Notes: generated from the letters alone by a model not told the origin. DNA of 64,000 bases from Chitinophagaceae bacterium (GCA_024643655.1 JAHEMM010000002.1:56768-120767); one strand, 5' to 3'; positions 1 through 8,785 are shown, numbered from the stretch's first letter. Made by a program: numbers and translations.

Positions 1-193
1 CAAGGCTATCTAGGTTTTCACTTCTTAACTGACTTATTTTTTGTTCACCTATTACCCAGCGAATGCTATCTACTATATTGGATTTACCACATCCGTTAGG
101 CCCAACAATTCCAGTAATATTATCGTCGAAACTAACAATAGTTTTGTCTGCAAAACTTTTGAATCCCTTTATTTCTAAGCTCTTTAATCTCAC
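1..193 (-). CDS. smc: Chromosome segregation protein SMC, N-terminal fragment
   Basis: Only the first 64 or so codons are in the window; the gene runs off the left edge. SMC is the ATPase of the bacterial condensin that compacts and separates chromosomes. The translation opens with the family signature LKSLEIKGFKSFADKT, followed by a Walker A loop GPNGCGKSN at residues 31-39 and the conserved DSIRWVIGEQ segment. The start is a GTG at 191-193; this matches the usual SMC N-terminus and there is no ATG nearby. The family is secure; the rest of the protein cannot be judged. Confidence 0.93.
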   Translation of the reverse strand, partial: MRLKSLEIKGFKSFADKTIVSFDDNITGIVGPNGCGKSNIVDSIRWVIGEQKISQLRSENLDSL

Positions 194-418
194 TTTTTTT
201 CTGTTTAAGTCAGCAGCGAATTTACACTAAAGAGACTATAAACAAACTTTGGCTATCAGGCAGTTATTCACAATAATTAGTGAAAAATGTGAGAAGAAAA
301 TAAATCGATTCTGATGCTGAAGATTTTAAAACGCCGCCTAATATTTAATTCTTAGTTATTGACCCAAAAATTGACAAATTTCATACTGAAAAGCTCATGG
401 TTTTAGTACAAAATCAGG

Positions 419-709
419 ATGGTGTTACGTCAAATAAAACTTCAGTTCATAATTGCTTTTTTCATTTTGGCACAGTTTTTTAACCAACTTCTGAAAACAA
501 AACCATTGACACCAATATACACCTCCTATGCTACTAAAAAATTAGTATTGCAATTCGTAACGGAGAATATTAATATCAGAAAAAATACAACCTATTTATT
601 GAAAATGATATCAAAAAGGCAGATTGATAATATGTGGAAAAAAGTGTTCCACCTCTGCTTTGAAGCACAATTAAAAGGAAATAAAAAGGAACTCTTTAGC
701 AAAAACTAA
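419..709 (+). CDS. Doubtful small ORF, unknown
   Basis: A 96-codon ATG-started frame with a hydrophobic N-terminal stretch (about residues 8-24) followed by a basic, Lys/Asn-rich remainder. I recognise no family. Its last bases overlap the end of the convergent ORF at 706-957 by 4 nt. It may be a small membrane-anchored protein or simply an open frame in AT-rich DNA. If it is not real, the stretch 194-705 contains nothing I can identify. Confidence 0.25.
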   Translation: MVLRQIKLQFIIAFFILAQFFNQLLKTKPLTPIYTSYATKKLVLQFVTENINIRKNTTYLLKMISKRQIDNMWKKVFHLCFEAQLKGNKKELFSKN

Positions 710-957
710 TTCTCGCAATCTGTTTCAAAAAAACCAAGATCCGCAAGAATTATTTCAGCATCTGTATAATTCATAAGGCTTTTTTTCAAATTAGATCGTA
801 GTTCCTCTCTTGTTTCTTTAAATGAAGATTTTATCATAGAGAGTTTATAGGAATTTATCTTGAATATTGCTAAACGAGCTGTTTGAGAAGTAAAATCGTC
901 AATTAGATGAAACGCTTCAGCAATATGTGCCTGATCGTTGTAGTAAACCTGGTTCAT
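706..957 (-). CDS. Small hypothetical protein (83 aa)
   Basis: An ATG-started frame encoding a soluble, mixed-charge protein. Its composition (Asp/Glu/Lys-rich with regularly spaced hydrophobics) looks more like a real alpha-helical protein than a random frame. There is no signal peptide, transmembrane segment or recognised motif. It is convergent with the weaker ORF at 419-709. No promoter consensus is evident. Function unknown. Confidence 0.45.
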   Translation of the reverse strand: MNQVYYNDQAHIAEAFHLIDDFTSQTARLAIFKINSYKLSMIKSSFKETREELRSNLKKSLMNYTDAEIILADLGFFETDCEN

Positions 958-1137
958 ACAATCGGATATTGGTTTAAAAAGGAATGGACAACAAAAAAAC
1001 GTAACTAAAAATGTAAAATTGTAGTCAAGTATATGAAGAACAATCTTTTTTTCTGTAGGGACGTAGTTTAGTCAAGTTTACAAGTAGATTAACTAAGTAG
1101 AAAATCAGTTTGACAAATGAAACCAGGAATAGGAAAG

Positions 1138-1503
1138 TTAGTTTCCTTTATTTTCTACTTCTTCTTCGGGAGTATCTTCTGTTGATTCAGGAGGTGTAAT
1201 GTTTTTTATGGTAAGCAAGAAATCACCATTCAAACTTATATTAAATTGATACTGACGCATTAATGACCTAGTAGTCTCATCTTCTTGTAAAATTTCTATC
1301 AAATCTCTAGCCGGAACCGATTTGTTTATAGGGTTTAAACGACCCTTTATAACTTCCACATTAAAAGTAACTACTGGCTTTCTGAGCTTTGTAGTACGCT
1401 CAAAATCAATCCTATTTAGATTTACTGTTTGCTCTGCTTCAGCAGATTTTTTTAATAAAATTCGTATTACAGGTAAATATTTCTTCCAGGTGTAAGTGTA
1501 CAT
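1138..1503 (-). CDS. Hypothetical protein with acidic tail (121 aa)
   Basis: A monocistronic gene starting at ATG. The N-terminus reads MYTYTWKKYLPVIRILLKKS and is basic, while the last 20 or so residues are strongly acidic (a run of Glu with Pro and Thr). The middle part has alternating hydrophobic residues suggestive of beta strands. I recognise no family. The charge layout and clean start make it a credible gene. Intergenic stretches on both sides (958-1137 and 1504-1787) show no other feature. Confidence 0.6.
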   Translation of the reverse strand: MYTYTWKKYLPVIRILLKKSAEAEQTVNLNRIDFERTTKLRKPVVTFNVEVIKGRLNPINKSVPARDLIEILQEDETTRSLMRQYQFNISLNGDFLLTIKNITPPESTEDTPEEEVENKGN

Positions 1504-1787
1504 TAAATATAATTATTTATTCTGCGCTGATAAATTTCAAGAAGTACGAAGGTCAGTTTTTATTTTTAGAAATACCCTTTTTTTGCTATTTAAATTGTAA
1601 AAAATGCCATTCTTTAGTTATTCAGCTGTTCTGAACCATTTTTAAATGCTTATCTTCACCAAGTTTCAGTTTAAAGCTTCACAAATAGTAAAATTCTTTA
1701 CTTTTTTCTTTCAACTGTACTTTATTTAAAAAACCGGTTTTATTACTTGAGTGCTATTTAATTTAAACCGGCACAACAATACATAAT

Positions 1788-2048
1788 ATGACGAACGAAC
1801 AGATCGAGAAATTTGTAACCCAACATAACAATGTTGATAAGGCGCCAGTAACTATCAGTTTTAAAACCAGATCGGCTATAACCGGCTTATTTATTAAAAC
1901 TGCTGATTATTCTGAATTAAGAGCTAAAAACTTATGGCGTATTGTAAATGGCGCCAGTATTGAAGAATATCAAAAATCTAAGGATTTGAACCTTGCCCGA
2001 ATTTTTAATGGCGTAGAATTCACTAGATTGAATGTTATCAATTCCTGA
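1788..2048 (+). CDS. Small hypothetical protein (86 aa)
   Basis: An ATG-started frame of 86 codons, soluble, without signal peptide or membrane segment. It begins MTNEQIEKFVTQHN and has a balanced composition typical of a folded small protein. It sits 70 bp upstream of the DUF3095 gene on the same strand and could be co-transcribed with it. Function unknown. Confidence 0.55.
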   Translation: MTNEQIEKFVTQHNNVDKAPVTISFKTRSAITGLFIKTADYSELRAKNLWRIVNGASIEEYQKSKDLNLARIFNGVEFTRLNVINS

Positions 2049-2118
2049 TTACTTCTTTATTCTCCCTTTTTTATTGGAAAGAAAAATTAATTTCCCGGTT
2101 AAATACCTACTTTAAAGT

Positions 2119-3288
2119 ATGAATTCCGGTGCAAGTAAATTTTTTTATGCTCGTTTGCCGGTAAATCACATACCGCTTGGCGAATTACTTACAGAAAATC
2201 ATTTATTCTTTTCTGTACCAGCAGATTGGCATGTATTAATAACAGATGTCAAGAAATCTACGGAAGCAGTAAAAAAAGGATTACATGAAACAGTAAACCT
2301 AGTTGCTACCGGGAGTATTGTTGCAGTACTCAATATTGCTCATGATAAAAACCTTTCAGTTCCCTATTTCTTTGGCGGAGATGGTGCTACTTTCATAGTA
2401 CCACATTTTATTTTGAAAGATGTATTAATCGCCTTATCCATACACCAAAAAAATACTTTTAAAAATTTCAATTTAAATTTACGGGTAGGACATGTCCCAG
2501 TTACAGAACTCTATCAAAAAGGACACTTGCTTTCCATATGTAAACTAAAAGCTGCTGAACAATATGCAATTCCAATAGTCTTAGGAAATGGTCTTTCAAT
2601 AGCAGAAAAAATCATAAAAGGTGAAGACTACCAATTGAATACACCTGTTTATCAAAAACAAGAGCTTGATTTAAGCGGTATGCAGTGCCGATGGGATAAA
2701 ATAAAACCACCTCAAAATTATAATGAAGTAGTAAGTCTTGTTGTAATTGCATGTGATGGGAATAAGCAAGCCAAAGTGTTTAAAAAGGTGATCGACTTTA
2801 TTGATGAAATATATGGCAAACCAGAAACCAGAACCCCAATTTCTGTAGCTAAACTAAAACTAAAAGCAACTTTAAAAAAGATCGGCGAAGAAATGAAAGT
2901 AAAGATTGGCGGCTATCGTCCATTGCTTGTTTTCAAAAATTGGTTGACGACAATGATGGGAGTTTTATATTTTAAAACAAAACCAGGTAAAAATTATTTA
3001 ACTCAATTAGTAGACTTTTCAGACACTCTTGTAATTGATGGAAAGATAAATACTGTCATATCCGGCACTAGTATACAAAGGGAGTTACTAGAAAATGCAT
3101 TAAATGAATTAGAGATAAAGAATGAAATTATCTATGGATTGTTTGTAAGCAAAGAATCTGTCATGTCCTGTTATGTTAGAAACATGGGCAACAATCATGT
3201 ACATTTTGTAGATGGCTCGGATGGTGGATATACAAAAGCGGCTGGTGTATTAAAAACCAAAATAACCTCATTTAATGCTAAAGATTGA
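2119..3288 (+). CDS. DUF3095 family protein, nucleotidyl-cyclase-like
   Basis: The 389-residue protein matches my recollection of the DUF3095 family, which resembles class III nucleotidyl cyclases at its N-terminus. The motif ITDVKKST (Asp43) followed about 45 residues later by FGGDGA (Asp88) gives two acidic residues placed like the metal-binding pair of cyclases. The rest (about 200-389) is a family-specific C-terminal part. There is no signal peptide, so it should be cytosolic. No member with proven activity is known to me; cyclic nucleotide synthesis is an inference from the motifs. It precedes a small lysine-rich gene on the same strand. Confidence 0.75.
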   Translation: MNSGASKFFYARLPVNHIPLGELLTENHLFFSVPADWHVLITDVKKSTEAVKKGLHETVNLVATGSIVAVLNIAHDKNLSVPYFFGGDGATFIVPHFILKDVLIALSIHQKNTFKNFNLNLRVGHVPVTELYQKGHLLSICKLKAAEQYAIPIVLGNGLSIAEKIIKGEDYQLNTPVYQKQELDLSGMQCRWDKIKPPQNYNEVVSLVVIACDGNKQAKVFKKVIDFIDEIYGKPETRTPISVAKLKLKATLKKIGEEMKVKIGGYRPLLVFKNWLTTMMGVLYFKTKPGKNYLTQLVDFSDTLVIDGKINTVISGTSIQRELLENALNELEIKNEIIYGLFVSKESVMSCYVRNMGNNHVHFVDGSDGGYTKAAGVLKTKITSFNAKD

Positions 3289-3410
3289 TCAATACAAATA
3301 TTTCATTTTATACTTATAAATCAGTTAGTTTTTACTAAACTACATACAAATTCTCATCATAAGATAAAAGCAAATTAAAAATAGCTATATCTTTATAGCA
3401 AAATAATACT

Positions 3411-3566
3411 ATGTCACTGTTGAATCAAAATAGCAAAAAAGGGAAAAAGAAAGATGGGAAAAAAAATGCGCCAGCTTCTGGGAAAAGTTCAAAATTTATT
3501 CAAAAAACAAAGTCTTCTGGATTTGTAAGTAAACAATCTAACACTGGTTCTCAAAGAGGAAGTTGA
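3411..3566 (+). CDS. Lysine-rich 51-residue protein
   Basis: A short ATG frame of 51 codons ending in TGA. The product is extremely basic and low in complexity: about 13 Lys plus many Ser, Gly and Asn, with almost no hydrophobic residues (for example KKGKKKDGKKN at residues 9-19). It is probably disordered and may bind nucleic acid or ribosomes, as small Lys-rich proteins often do (inference). It lies 122 bp after the DUF3095 gene and 97 bp before the convergent response regulator. It could be a chance A-rich frame, but the ordered Ser/Gly/Lys pattern and start context favour a gene. Confidence 0.5.
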   Translation: MSLLNQNSKKGKKKDGKKNAPASGKSSKFIQKTKSSGFVSKQSNTGSQRGS

Positions 3567-3663
3567 TCCATCATTTCATATTCATTACTTTTTTTTATAT
3601 TTAATAATGTCAGGCAAATTAAAATTAGCTGGATAAGCCATTGTACTATGGCAGCAGATGCTA

Positions 3664-4380
3664 CTACCTTTTCAAAAATTTATTTTTTAATAATTTTTCC
3701 AAAACGTCATCCTTTTGACTACGGCTGATTGGTATATGTTGCTGGCCAATTAATATATCATTCCCTTCAATACTATCAACTTTTGATATACTAACGATAT
3801 AGGACTTGTGAACTTTGAAAAAATCATTTTTAGGCAAATAATCTTCAACCGATTTAAAAGTAAGGTACGTCATATATTTTTTTTCAATTGTATGTATTAA
3901 TACATAATTCTGAAGTGCTTCTACATACAATACATCTTCAAAAAGAATTTTAACAAGCTTGTTATCTGCCTTTATAAAAAAGTAGTTGGACGAAGCTGAT
4001 TCTTTGTCATTGGTTTCTCTTATTTCGTAAAACTCTTTAGCTTTTAAAACTGCTTTTAAGAAACGTTCAAATGAGATTGGTTTTACAAGGTAATCCAATG
4101 CATTCACTTCAAATCCTTCTAAAGCATATTGTGGATATGCAGTTGTAAAAATAACTGGAGGTGGAAGTTGTAGAGATTTAAAAAAAAGCAGACCTGATAT
4201 TTTAGGCATTTGAATATCCAAAAACAATAATTGAACATCCCCGCTATGCAGCAATTCAGTTGCCTTTAAAGGAGAATCAAATTCACCTATGAGATTTAAA
4301 AAATCAACATCACCAATATATTCCTTTAATCCTTTTCTTGCTAATGGCTCATCATCAATAATTACACAATTAATATTCAT
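3664..4380 (-). CDS. LytTR-type response regulator
   Basis: Two-domain regulator of the LytR/AlgR kind (238 aa). The receiver domain (about 1-120) has the acidic pair D9/D10, the phosphoacceptor Asp55 in LLFLDIQMP and a conserved Lys in the LVKPI loop. The C-terminal LytTR DNA-binding domain (about 135-238) contains FKVHKSYIVS, typical of the family. The start overlaps the end of the kinase gene by 11 nt, so the two are translationally coupled and form one system. Target genes are unknown; the divergent lipoprotein gene at 5560 is a candidate (inference). Confidence 0.93.
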   Translation of the reverse strand: MNINCVIIDDEPLARKGLKEYIGDVDFLNLIGEFDSPLKATELLHSGDVQLLFLDIQMPKISGLLFFKSLQLPPPVIFTTAYPQYALEGFEVNALDYLVKPISFERFLKAVLKAKEFYEIRETNDKESASSNYFFIKADNKLVKILFEDVLYVEALQNYVLIHTIEKKYMTYLTFKSVEDYLPKNDFFKVHKSYIVSISKVDSIEGNDILIGQQHIPISRSQKDDVLEKLLKNKFLKR

Positions 4381-5398
4381 GAATTTCCAGTTTTAACTTT
4401 ACAGTGAATTTATTCTCAATTTCGTTGATCGCCAATTGATGTTTTCCCGGATATAACAACTCCAACCTCCTTTTAACATTAGCAAGTCCAATACCACCAG
4501 ATACATTTTTGGTTACCGCTTCTGTACTATTTTCTACTATAAAACAAAACGATCCGTTTTCTCTGCTCATGTTAATTGTAACATCATTCGGCTTAGTTGT
4601 GTAATGGGAAATGTGCTTAAAAGCATTTTCGACAAATGGAATTAATAACAGTGGTTCAATTGTAAAACCCTTTACGTCTGGTGCACAAATAAATTTAACA
4701 CCATAGTTTTCGTCTTTTCTTATTTGCTGAAGTTCAGTATAATCTTTTATATAATGAATCTCTTTTTCAATAGGTATTTTCTCTCCATTCATTTCATAAA
4801 GCTGATATCTTAGAATTTCTGAAAATTGATGTAATGTTGTCCTTGCATCAGCATTATCCTTATTAATAAGAAAATAGATAGCATTTAGGGAATTGAAAAC
4901 AAAATGAGGATTGATTTGAGATTTTAGGAAATTTAGTTCTGCTTCAGCTTTTTCTTTTGCCGTTTCAGCCATTCGTTGTTGCAACTTCCCGTAGTCAAAA
5001 ATCAATTTTACTGCCGCACCTGCGATGACCAGAAAAAAGTGAGGTAGTATATTGTCATAAATCCTACTTTTTATATCAGAAGTCCAGGTATATAATGCTG
5101 GATTATCAATAATAATTCCAAGTATCCTCATTTTTATCATACTGCTTGAAAGTATAAGTACAATAAAAATGAAGCCAAACCAGAGGTATTTTTTTTTATA
5201 TAAAAATCTTGGAATTAATACAAAATTTGTTACATAAATCAAAAATGCAAGATCAACAACTTTGATAAGACTAACTAAAAATGCAATGCCTGAAGTAGCA
5301 TAATTTTCTCTTCTAAGAAAAAACCAACTACCTAACACCAACATCCAAAAAATGAAATGATGTAGTTTGTATTTTATAAAAAAAGATGCGTTTTGCAT
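4370..5398 (-). CDS. LytS/YehU-type sensor histidine kinase
   Basis: A 342-residue membrane kinase. About four hydrophobic segments occupy the first 140 residues, followed by a short coiled region and a His_kinase domain with the phosphoacceptor motif QINPHFVFNSLN. The ATPase part has the N-box PFVENAFKH and the G-box GGIGLANVKRRL. There is no recognisable periplasmic sensor domain, so the signal is probably sensed in or near the membrane. It is followed directly by its regulator with an 11-nt overlap. The start ATG at 5396-5398 is the first in-frame and gives a membrane-proximal N-terminus. Confidence 0.93.
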   Translation of the reverse strand: MQNASFFIKYKLHHFIFWMLVLGSWFFLRRENYATSGIAFLVSLIKVVDLAFLIYVTNFVLIPRFLYKKKYLWFGFIFIVLILSSSMIKMRILGIIIDNPALYTWTSDIKSRIYDNILPHFFLVIAGAAVKLIFDYGKLQQRMAETAKEKAEAELNFLKSQINPHFVFNSLNAIYFLINKDNADARTTLHQFSEILRYQLYEMNGEKIPIEKEIHYIKDYTELQQIRKDENYGVKFICAPDVKGFTIEPLLLIPFVENAFKHISHYTTKPNDVTINMSRENGSFCFIVENSTEAVTKNVSGGIGLANVKRRLELLYPGKHQLAINEIENKFTVKLKLEIHEY

Positions 5399-5559
5399 TA
5401 TTCAAATTAAATGTACAAAATCTATTCTTTACAATAAGTTTACATATACTGCCTACTTTACATGACCAAACGTAATGCTGCTGTTTGTAAAGTAAAATAT
5501 ACAATTGATGTAAAAGAAGAAGCAAAAACGATACATCTGCTCAATTTTATAAAAAAAAT

Positions 5560-6219
5560 ATGAGAGTCATTATTTACATTTTACTAATTTGTCAATATTG
5601 TCTGATTGCTTGTGCACAAAACAATTCAAAATCAACAATAAAAAACCAGCCTTCAACCAGCGACTTAAGTGTTGGTGGTACTTGCGAAGGGTGCGAAGGT
5701 ATTTTTGAATCTCCGGTTCCATTTAATAGTTTAAATGCTATTGACACGCTGCCTGACTTTTATGAACCTGGACCAAAAATCGAAATAAGCGGAACGATAT
5801 ATCTTTCAGATGGAAAGACGCCAGCTTCTGAAATAATAATGTATCTGTATCATACAGATCAAGCAGGATTATATTCAAACGGCAGTAATTACTCTGTTTG
5901 GAGTAAGAGACATGGGTATATAAGGGGATGGATAAAAACAGATAAAAATGGATACTATAAATTTTACACACTTATACCAGCATCCTACCCGAATAGCAAC
6001 ATTCCAAAACATATACATCCTACTATAAAAGAACCAGGGAAAACAGCTTACTGGATTGATGATTTTGTATTTGAAAACGATCCTTTATTAACTGAAAAAG
6101 AAAAAAACAAAAAAAAGCCTGTTGGAGGAAATGGTGTTTTAGTATTAATAGAAAAAGATGGTTTTTTGAAAGCTTCACGAGATATAATTCTTGGGTTAAA
6201 TGTCGAAAATTATCATTAA
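5560..6219 (+). CDS. Intradiol ring-cleavage dioxygenase-like lipoprotein
   Basis: A 219-residue lipoprotein: the N-terminus ends in a lipobox with Cys18 (LIAC). The rest is an intradiol dioxygenase beta-sandwich. The four residues that bind Fe(III) in protocatechuate 3,4-dioxygenase are all present: Tyr105 (GLYS), Tyr143 (ASYPN), His151 and His153 (KHIHP). Real members open catechol-type rings; lipoprotein members in Bacteroidota have no firmly known substrate that I can name. A Cys-rich CEGCEG motif (42-47) follows the linker. It is transcribed away from the LytS/LytR pair and may be its target (inference). Location: probably outer membrane or periplasm. Confidence 0.85.
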   Translation: MRVIIYILLICQYCLIACAQNNSKSTIKNQPSTSDLSVGGTCEGCEGIFESPVPFNSLNAIDTLPDFYEPGPKIEISGTIYLSDGKTPASEIIMYLYHTDQAGLYSNGSNYSVWSKRHGYIRGWIKTDKNGYYKFYTLIPASYPNSNIPKHIHPTIKEPGKTAYWIDDFVFENDPLLTEKEKNKKKPVGGNGVLVLIEKDGFLKASRDIILGLNVENYH

Positions 6220-6232
6220 CAACTCGAAATGC

Positions 6233-6709
6233 TTATTTAATAAATAAATTTGCTTTCACTCGAAAATAACTAACATCTCTTTCTACTAGGTTGGCTATCA
6301 ATCCATTTACTTTCAAATTCCAATATTCAGTTTCCTTATTATAACTAACATCAATTGTACCGTTGGATAAAGAAATGTAAGATGCTTGTTCGCCAGATTT
6401 GAATGAATAAATGGCTTCAACTTCCATACTACCTCTAGAACCAGGCATAATATCATAAGTTCCTTCCTTCAGCCTTCTTGAATGGAAATAAAATGATACC
6501 AACTGCCCTTTCTGATCTACGGCTATTGTCAATTTCCCTCTTACTCTATACACTTTTAATAATGAGGGCCTGGCTTCGATAAAAAAATTGTTTGTGCTAA
6601 CAGTGTCCGTAATATACACAGGACAATTGCTTAAAGTTGAATCCCTATCTTCCTGTGCATTAAGATTGAATGAAAGAAGAATTAGTAGAAATATGATGAA
6701 GGTTCGCAT
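6233..6709 (-). CDS. Secreted hypothetical protein (158 aa)
   Basis: The N-terminus is a classic signal peptide (basic start, hydrophobic run, cleavage after NLNAQ near residue 19). The mature part is about 140 residues with many alternating beta-type segments and no cysteine pairs or known motifs. It converges with the dioxygenase-like lipoprotein with a 13 bp gap and has no terminator in between. No family recognised; probably a periplasmic or outer-surface beta protein. Confidence 0.65.
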   Translation of the reverse strand: MRTFIIFLLILLSFNLNAQEDRDSTLSNCPVYITDTVSTNNFFIEARPSLLKVYRVRGKLTIAVDQKGQLVSFYFHSRRLKEGTYDIMPGSRGSMEVEAIYSFKSGEQASYISLSNGTIDVSYNKETEYWNLKVNGLIANLVERDVSYFRVKANLFIK

Positions 6710-6767
6710 TAATTAAAAATTGAGGGATAAAAAATACATATAATTATCAATATTCAGCTTTTTAGAC

Positions 6768-7430
6768 TTAACTATTTTTCTTTGTTTCTCTAACCCCAAA
6801 TAATAGGCTACCAATTCTTACCATATTACTTCCAACCTCTATTGCAATTTTGTAATCGCTACTCATTCCCATAGAAAGGATTTTCAAATTACCTAACTTA
6901 TCAAACATCGAATTTAATAATTGAAATTCACTTTTTACTTTAGCCATGTCGGTTGTAAAACTTGCCATACCCATCAAACCACTAATCCTAACATTTTTCA
7001 AATTAAGTTCTTCAGATTGTTTTATTGTTTCAATAAGTTCATGCATATCAAACCCAAACTTGGTGTCTTCCTGAGCAATGTGCATTTGAAGCAAACAATC
7101 AATTACTCTATTACTTTTTTCAGCTTGCTTGTTTATCTCTTTTAATAGTTTCAGACTGTCAACCCCATGTATCAGTTGCACAAAAGGAGCAATTAACTTT
7201 ACTTTATTGGTTTGAAGATGCCCAATAAAATGCCAATTTATATCATTTGGCAAAATCTCAGCCTTTTCAACTAATTCCTGAACATAATTCTCTCCAAAAT
7301 CTCTTTGCCCCAAATGATATAATTCCATTATATCATCTACAGGTTTTGTTTTAGAAACTGCAACTAATGTTACATTTTTTAGTCCAAGTTCATTTTTTAT
7401 TACCTGATAAGCATTTATATTTATAGCCAT
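6768..7430 (-). CDS. yggS: YggS-family PLP homeostasis protein
   Basis: A single-domain pyridoxal-phosphate-binding protein of the YggS/PROSC family, which buffers PLP and affects amino-acid pools but has no known catalytic turnover. The PLP lysine is Lys27 in VAVSKTKP; GENYVQE and WHFIGHLQTNK follow as in the family, and the C-terminal SMGMSSDY and VRIGSLLFG motifs are intact. I chose the ATG at 7428-7430 (MAININAY) rather than an upstream in-frame start, because the upstream 11 residues would add a non-family extension. It lies downstream of the acyl-CoA dehydrogenase, with a hairpin in the intervening leader. Confidence 0.93.
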   Translation of the reverse strand: MAININAYQVIKNELGLKNVTLVAVSKTKPVDDIMELYHLGQRDFGENYVQELVEKAEILPNDINWHFIGHLQTNKVKLIAPFVQLIHGVDSLKLLKEINKQAEKSNRVIDCLLQMHIAQEDTKFGFDMHELIETIKQSEELNLKNVRISGLMGMASFTTDMAKVKSEFQLLNSMFDKLGNLKILSMGMSSDYKIAIEVGSNMVRIGSLLFGVRETKKNS

Positions 7431-7450
7431 AATTACAGCATAGTTGAAAT

Positions 7451-7479
7451 GCAAAAGCCACAAGCTTTTGCTTATGGCT
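7451..7479 (-). other. Hairpin in the yggS leader
   Basis: GCAAAAGC at 7451-7458 pairs perfectly with GCTTTTGC at 7464-7471 around a 5-nt loop. A second, mutually exclusive pairing is AGCCA (7456-7460) with TGGCT (7475-7479). The element lies between the acyl-CoA dehydrogenase stop and the yggS start, about 21-49 nt before the latter. There is no T-tract on the minus strand, so it is not a standard terminator. Confidence 0.4.
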
Positions 7480-7498
7480 GAATAAGAAATTAATACGT

Positions 7499-8653
7499 TT
7501 ATTTCAAAATACTTCTGCTGATTACAATTCTCTGTACTTCACTTGTACCCTCATATATCTGTGTAATCTTGGCATCACGCATTAATCTTTCTACATGATA
7601 TTCTTTTACAAAACCATATCCACCATGAATTTGTACTGCTTCCACTGTCGTCCACATAGCTGTTTCAGAAGCATACACTTTTGCCATAGAAGAGCTTAAA
7701 GTATAATCAATATTATTGTCTTTTTCCCATGCCGCCTTTTGACATAACAATCTTGACGCTTCAATTCTTGTTGCCATATCTGCCAATTTAAACGCTATGA
7801 TCTGGTGATTCATAATCTCGGTACCAAACGCTTTTCTTGTTTTAGAATATTCTTTTGCCAGTTCATATGCACCGCTGGCGATACCCAATGCCTGAGAGGC
7901 AATTCCTATTCTTCCACCTGCCAATGTTTTCATGGCAAAAGTAAACCCGAATCCATCTTCTCCTATCCTATTTTCTTTAGGCACTTTTACATCATTAAAC
8001 ATCACAGTATGCGTATCACTACCCCGAATACCCAGTTTATTTTCTTTAGCAGCTACAACTACACCCGGCCAATCTTTCTCAACTATAAGGCAATTTATCC
8101 CTCTTGAACCCTTTGAAGGATCTGTTTGCGCCATTACTAGGTAAACAGAAGCCGTTCCACCATTGGTAATCCAATTTTTTGTTCCGTTTAATAAATAGTG
8201 GTCACCTTTATCTTCAGCAGTTGTTCTTTGTGATGTTGCATCACTTCCTGCTTCTGGTTCACTAAGCATAAAAGCGCCAATATATAATTCGCCATCTTTT
8301 CGACCCTGTGCCAGTGGTGTAAGGTATTTTTGTTTTTGCTCTTCATTTCCGTAAGCTTCGAGACCATAACAAACCAAACTATTATTTACACTTACTACAA
8401 CACTAACACTAGCGTCTACTTTACTGATTTCTTCCATAGCCAGAACATAGCTAATTGTATCCATTCCAGCTCCGCCATACTTAGGGTCTACCATCATACC
8501 AAGGAAACCTAATTCAGCTAATTTCATCACTTGTTCACGAGGAAATTGTTGTTTTTCATCCCTTTCAATAACGCCAGGCAAACAGTCGTTTTGAGCAAAA
8601 TCCCTTGCGGCTTTTTGAATCATTAGTTGCTCTTCATTTAATTGAAATAACAT
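7499..8653 (-). CDS. Acyl-CoA dehydrogenase (short-chain type)
   Basis: A 384-residue FAD enzyme that makes the first oxidation of acyl-CoA beta-oxidation, passing electrons to ETF. It shows the family pattern from end to end: AFMLSEPEAGSDA, WITNGGTA, GIRGSDTHTVMF, an Arg-rich region near 260, QIHGGYGFVKEY, and the catalytic glutamate in QIYEGTSEVQR near the C-terminus. The Glu position is that of short/medium-chain (butyryl-CoA-type) enzymes. The exact chain length cannot be read. A perfect TAnnTTTG box lies 25 nt upstream of its ATG, and yggS follows on the same strand. Confidence 0.94.
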   Translation of the reverse strand: MLFQLNEEQLMIQKAARDFAQNDCLPGVIERDEKQQFPREQVMKLAELGFLGMMVDPKYGGAGMDTISYVLAMEEISKVDASVSVVVSVNNSLVCYGLEAYGNEEQKQKYLTPLAQGRKDGELYIGAFMLSEPEAGSDATSQRTTAEDKGDHYLLNGTKNWITNGGTASVYLVMAQTDPSKGSRGINCLIVEKDWPGVVVAAKENKLGIRGSDTHTVMFNDVKVPKENRIGEDGFGFTFAMKTLAGGRIGIASQALGIASGAYELAKEYSKTRKAFGTEIMNHQIIAFKLADMATRIEASRLLCQKAAWEKDNNIDYTLSSSMAKVYASETAMWTTVEAVQIHGGYGFVKEYHVERLMRDAKITQIYEGTSEVQRIVISRSILK

Positions 8654-8677
8654 AGTAATATTCTTTTTTTAGAGTTG

Positions 8678-8685
8678 CAAAGATA
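8678..8685 (-). promoter_or_regulatory. Bacteroidota -7 promoter box before acyl-CoA dehydrogenase
   Basis: On the minus strand the sequence reads TATCTTTG, a perfect TAnnTTTG match, 24 nt before the ATG. I see no good TTTG -33 box at the right distance. Confidence 0.55.
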
Positions 8686-8777
8686 AGGACAAAACAGCCG
8701 TTTACAGGAACTCAAAAGATTTGCAACTATTTATGAAACAACAAACTAATACTAGTTCACAGTAACTCTTTTTGAAT

Positions 8778-8785
8778 TAACTTTG
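8778..8785 (+). promoter_or_regulatory. Possible -7 box upstream of ccmE
   Basis: TAACTTTG fits TAnnTTTG. It would give a leader of about 100 nt before ccmE. No matching -33 box is seen, so confidence is moderate. Confidence 0.4.
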
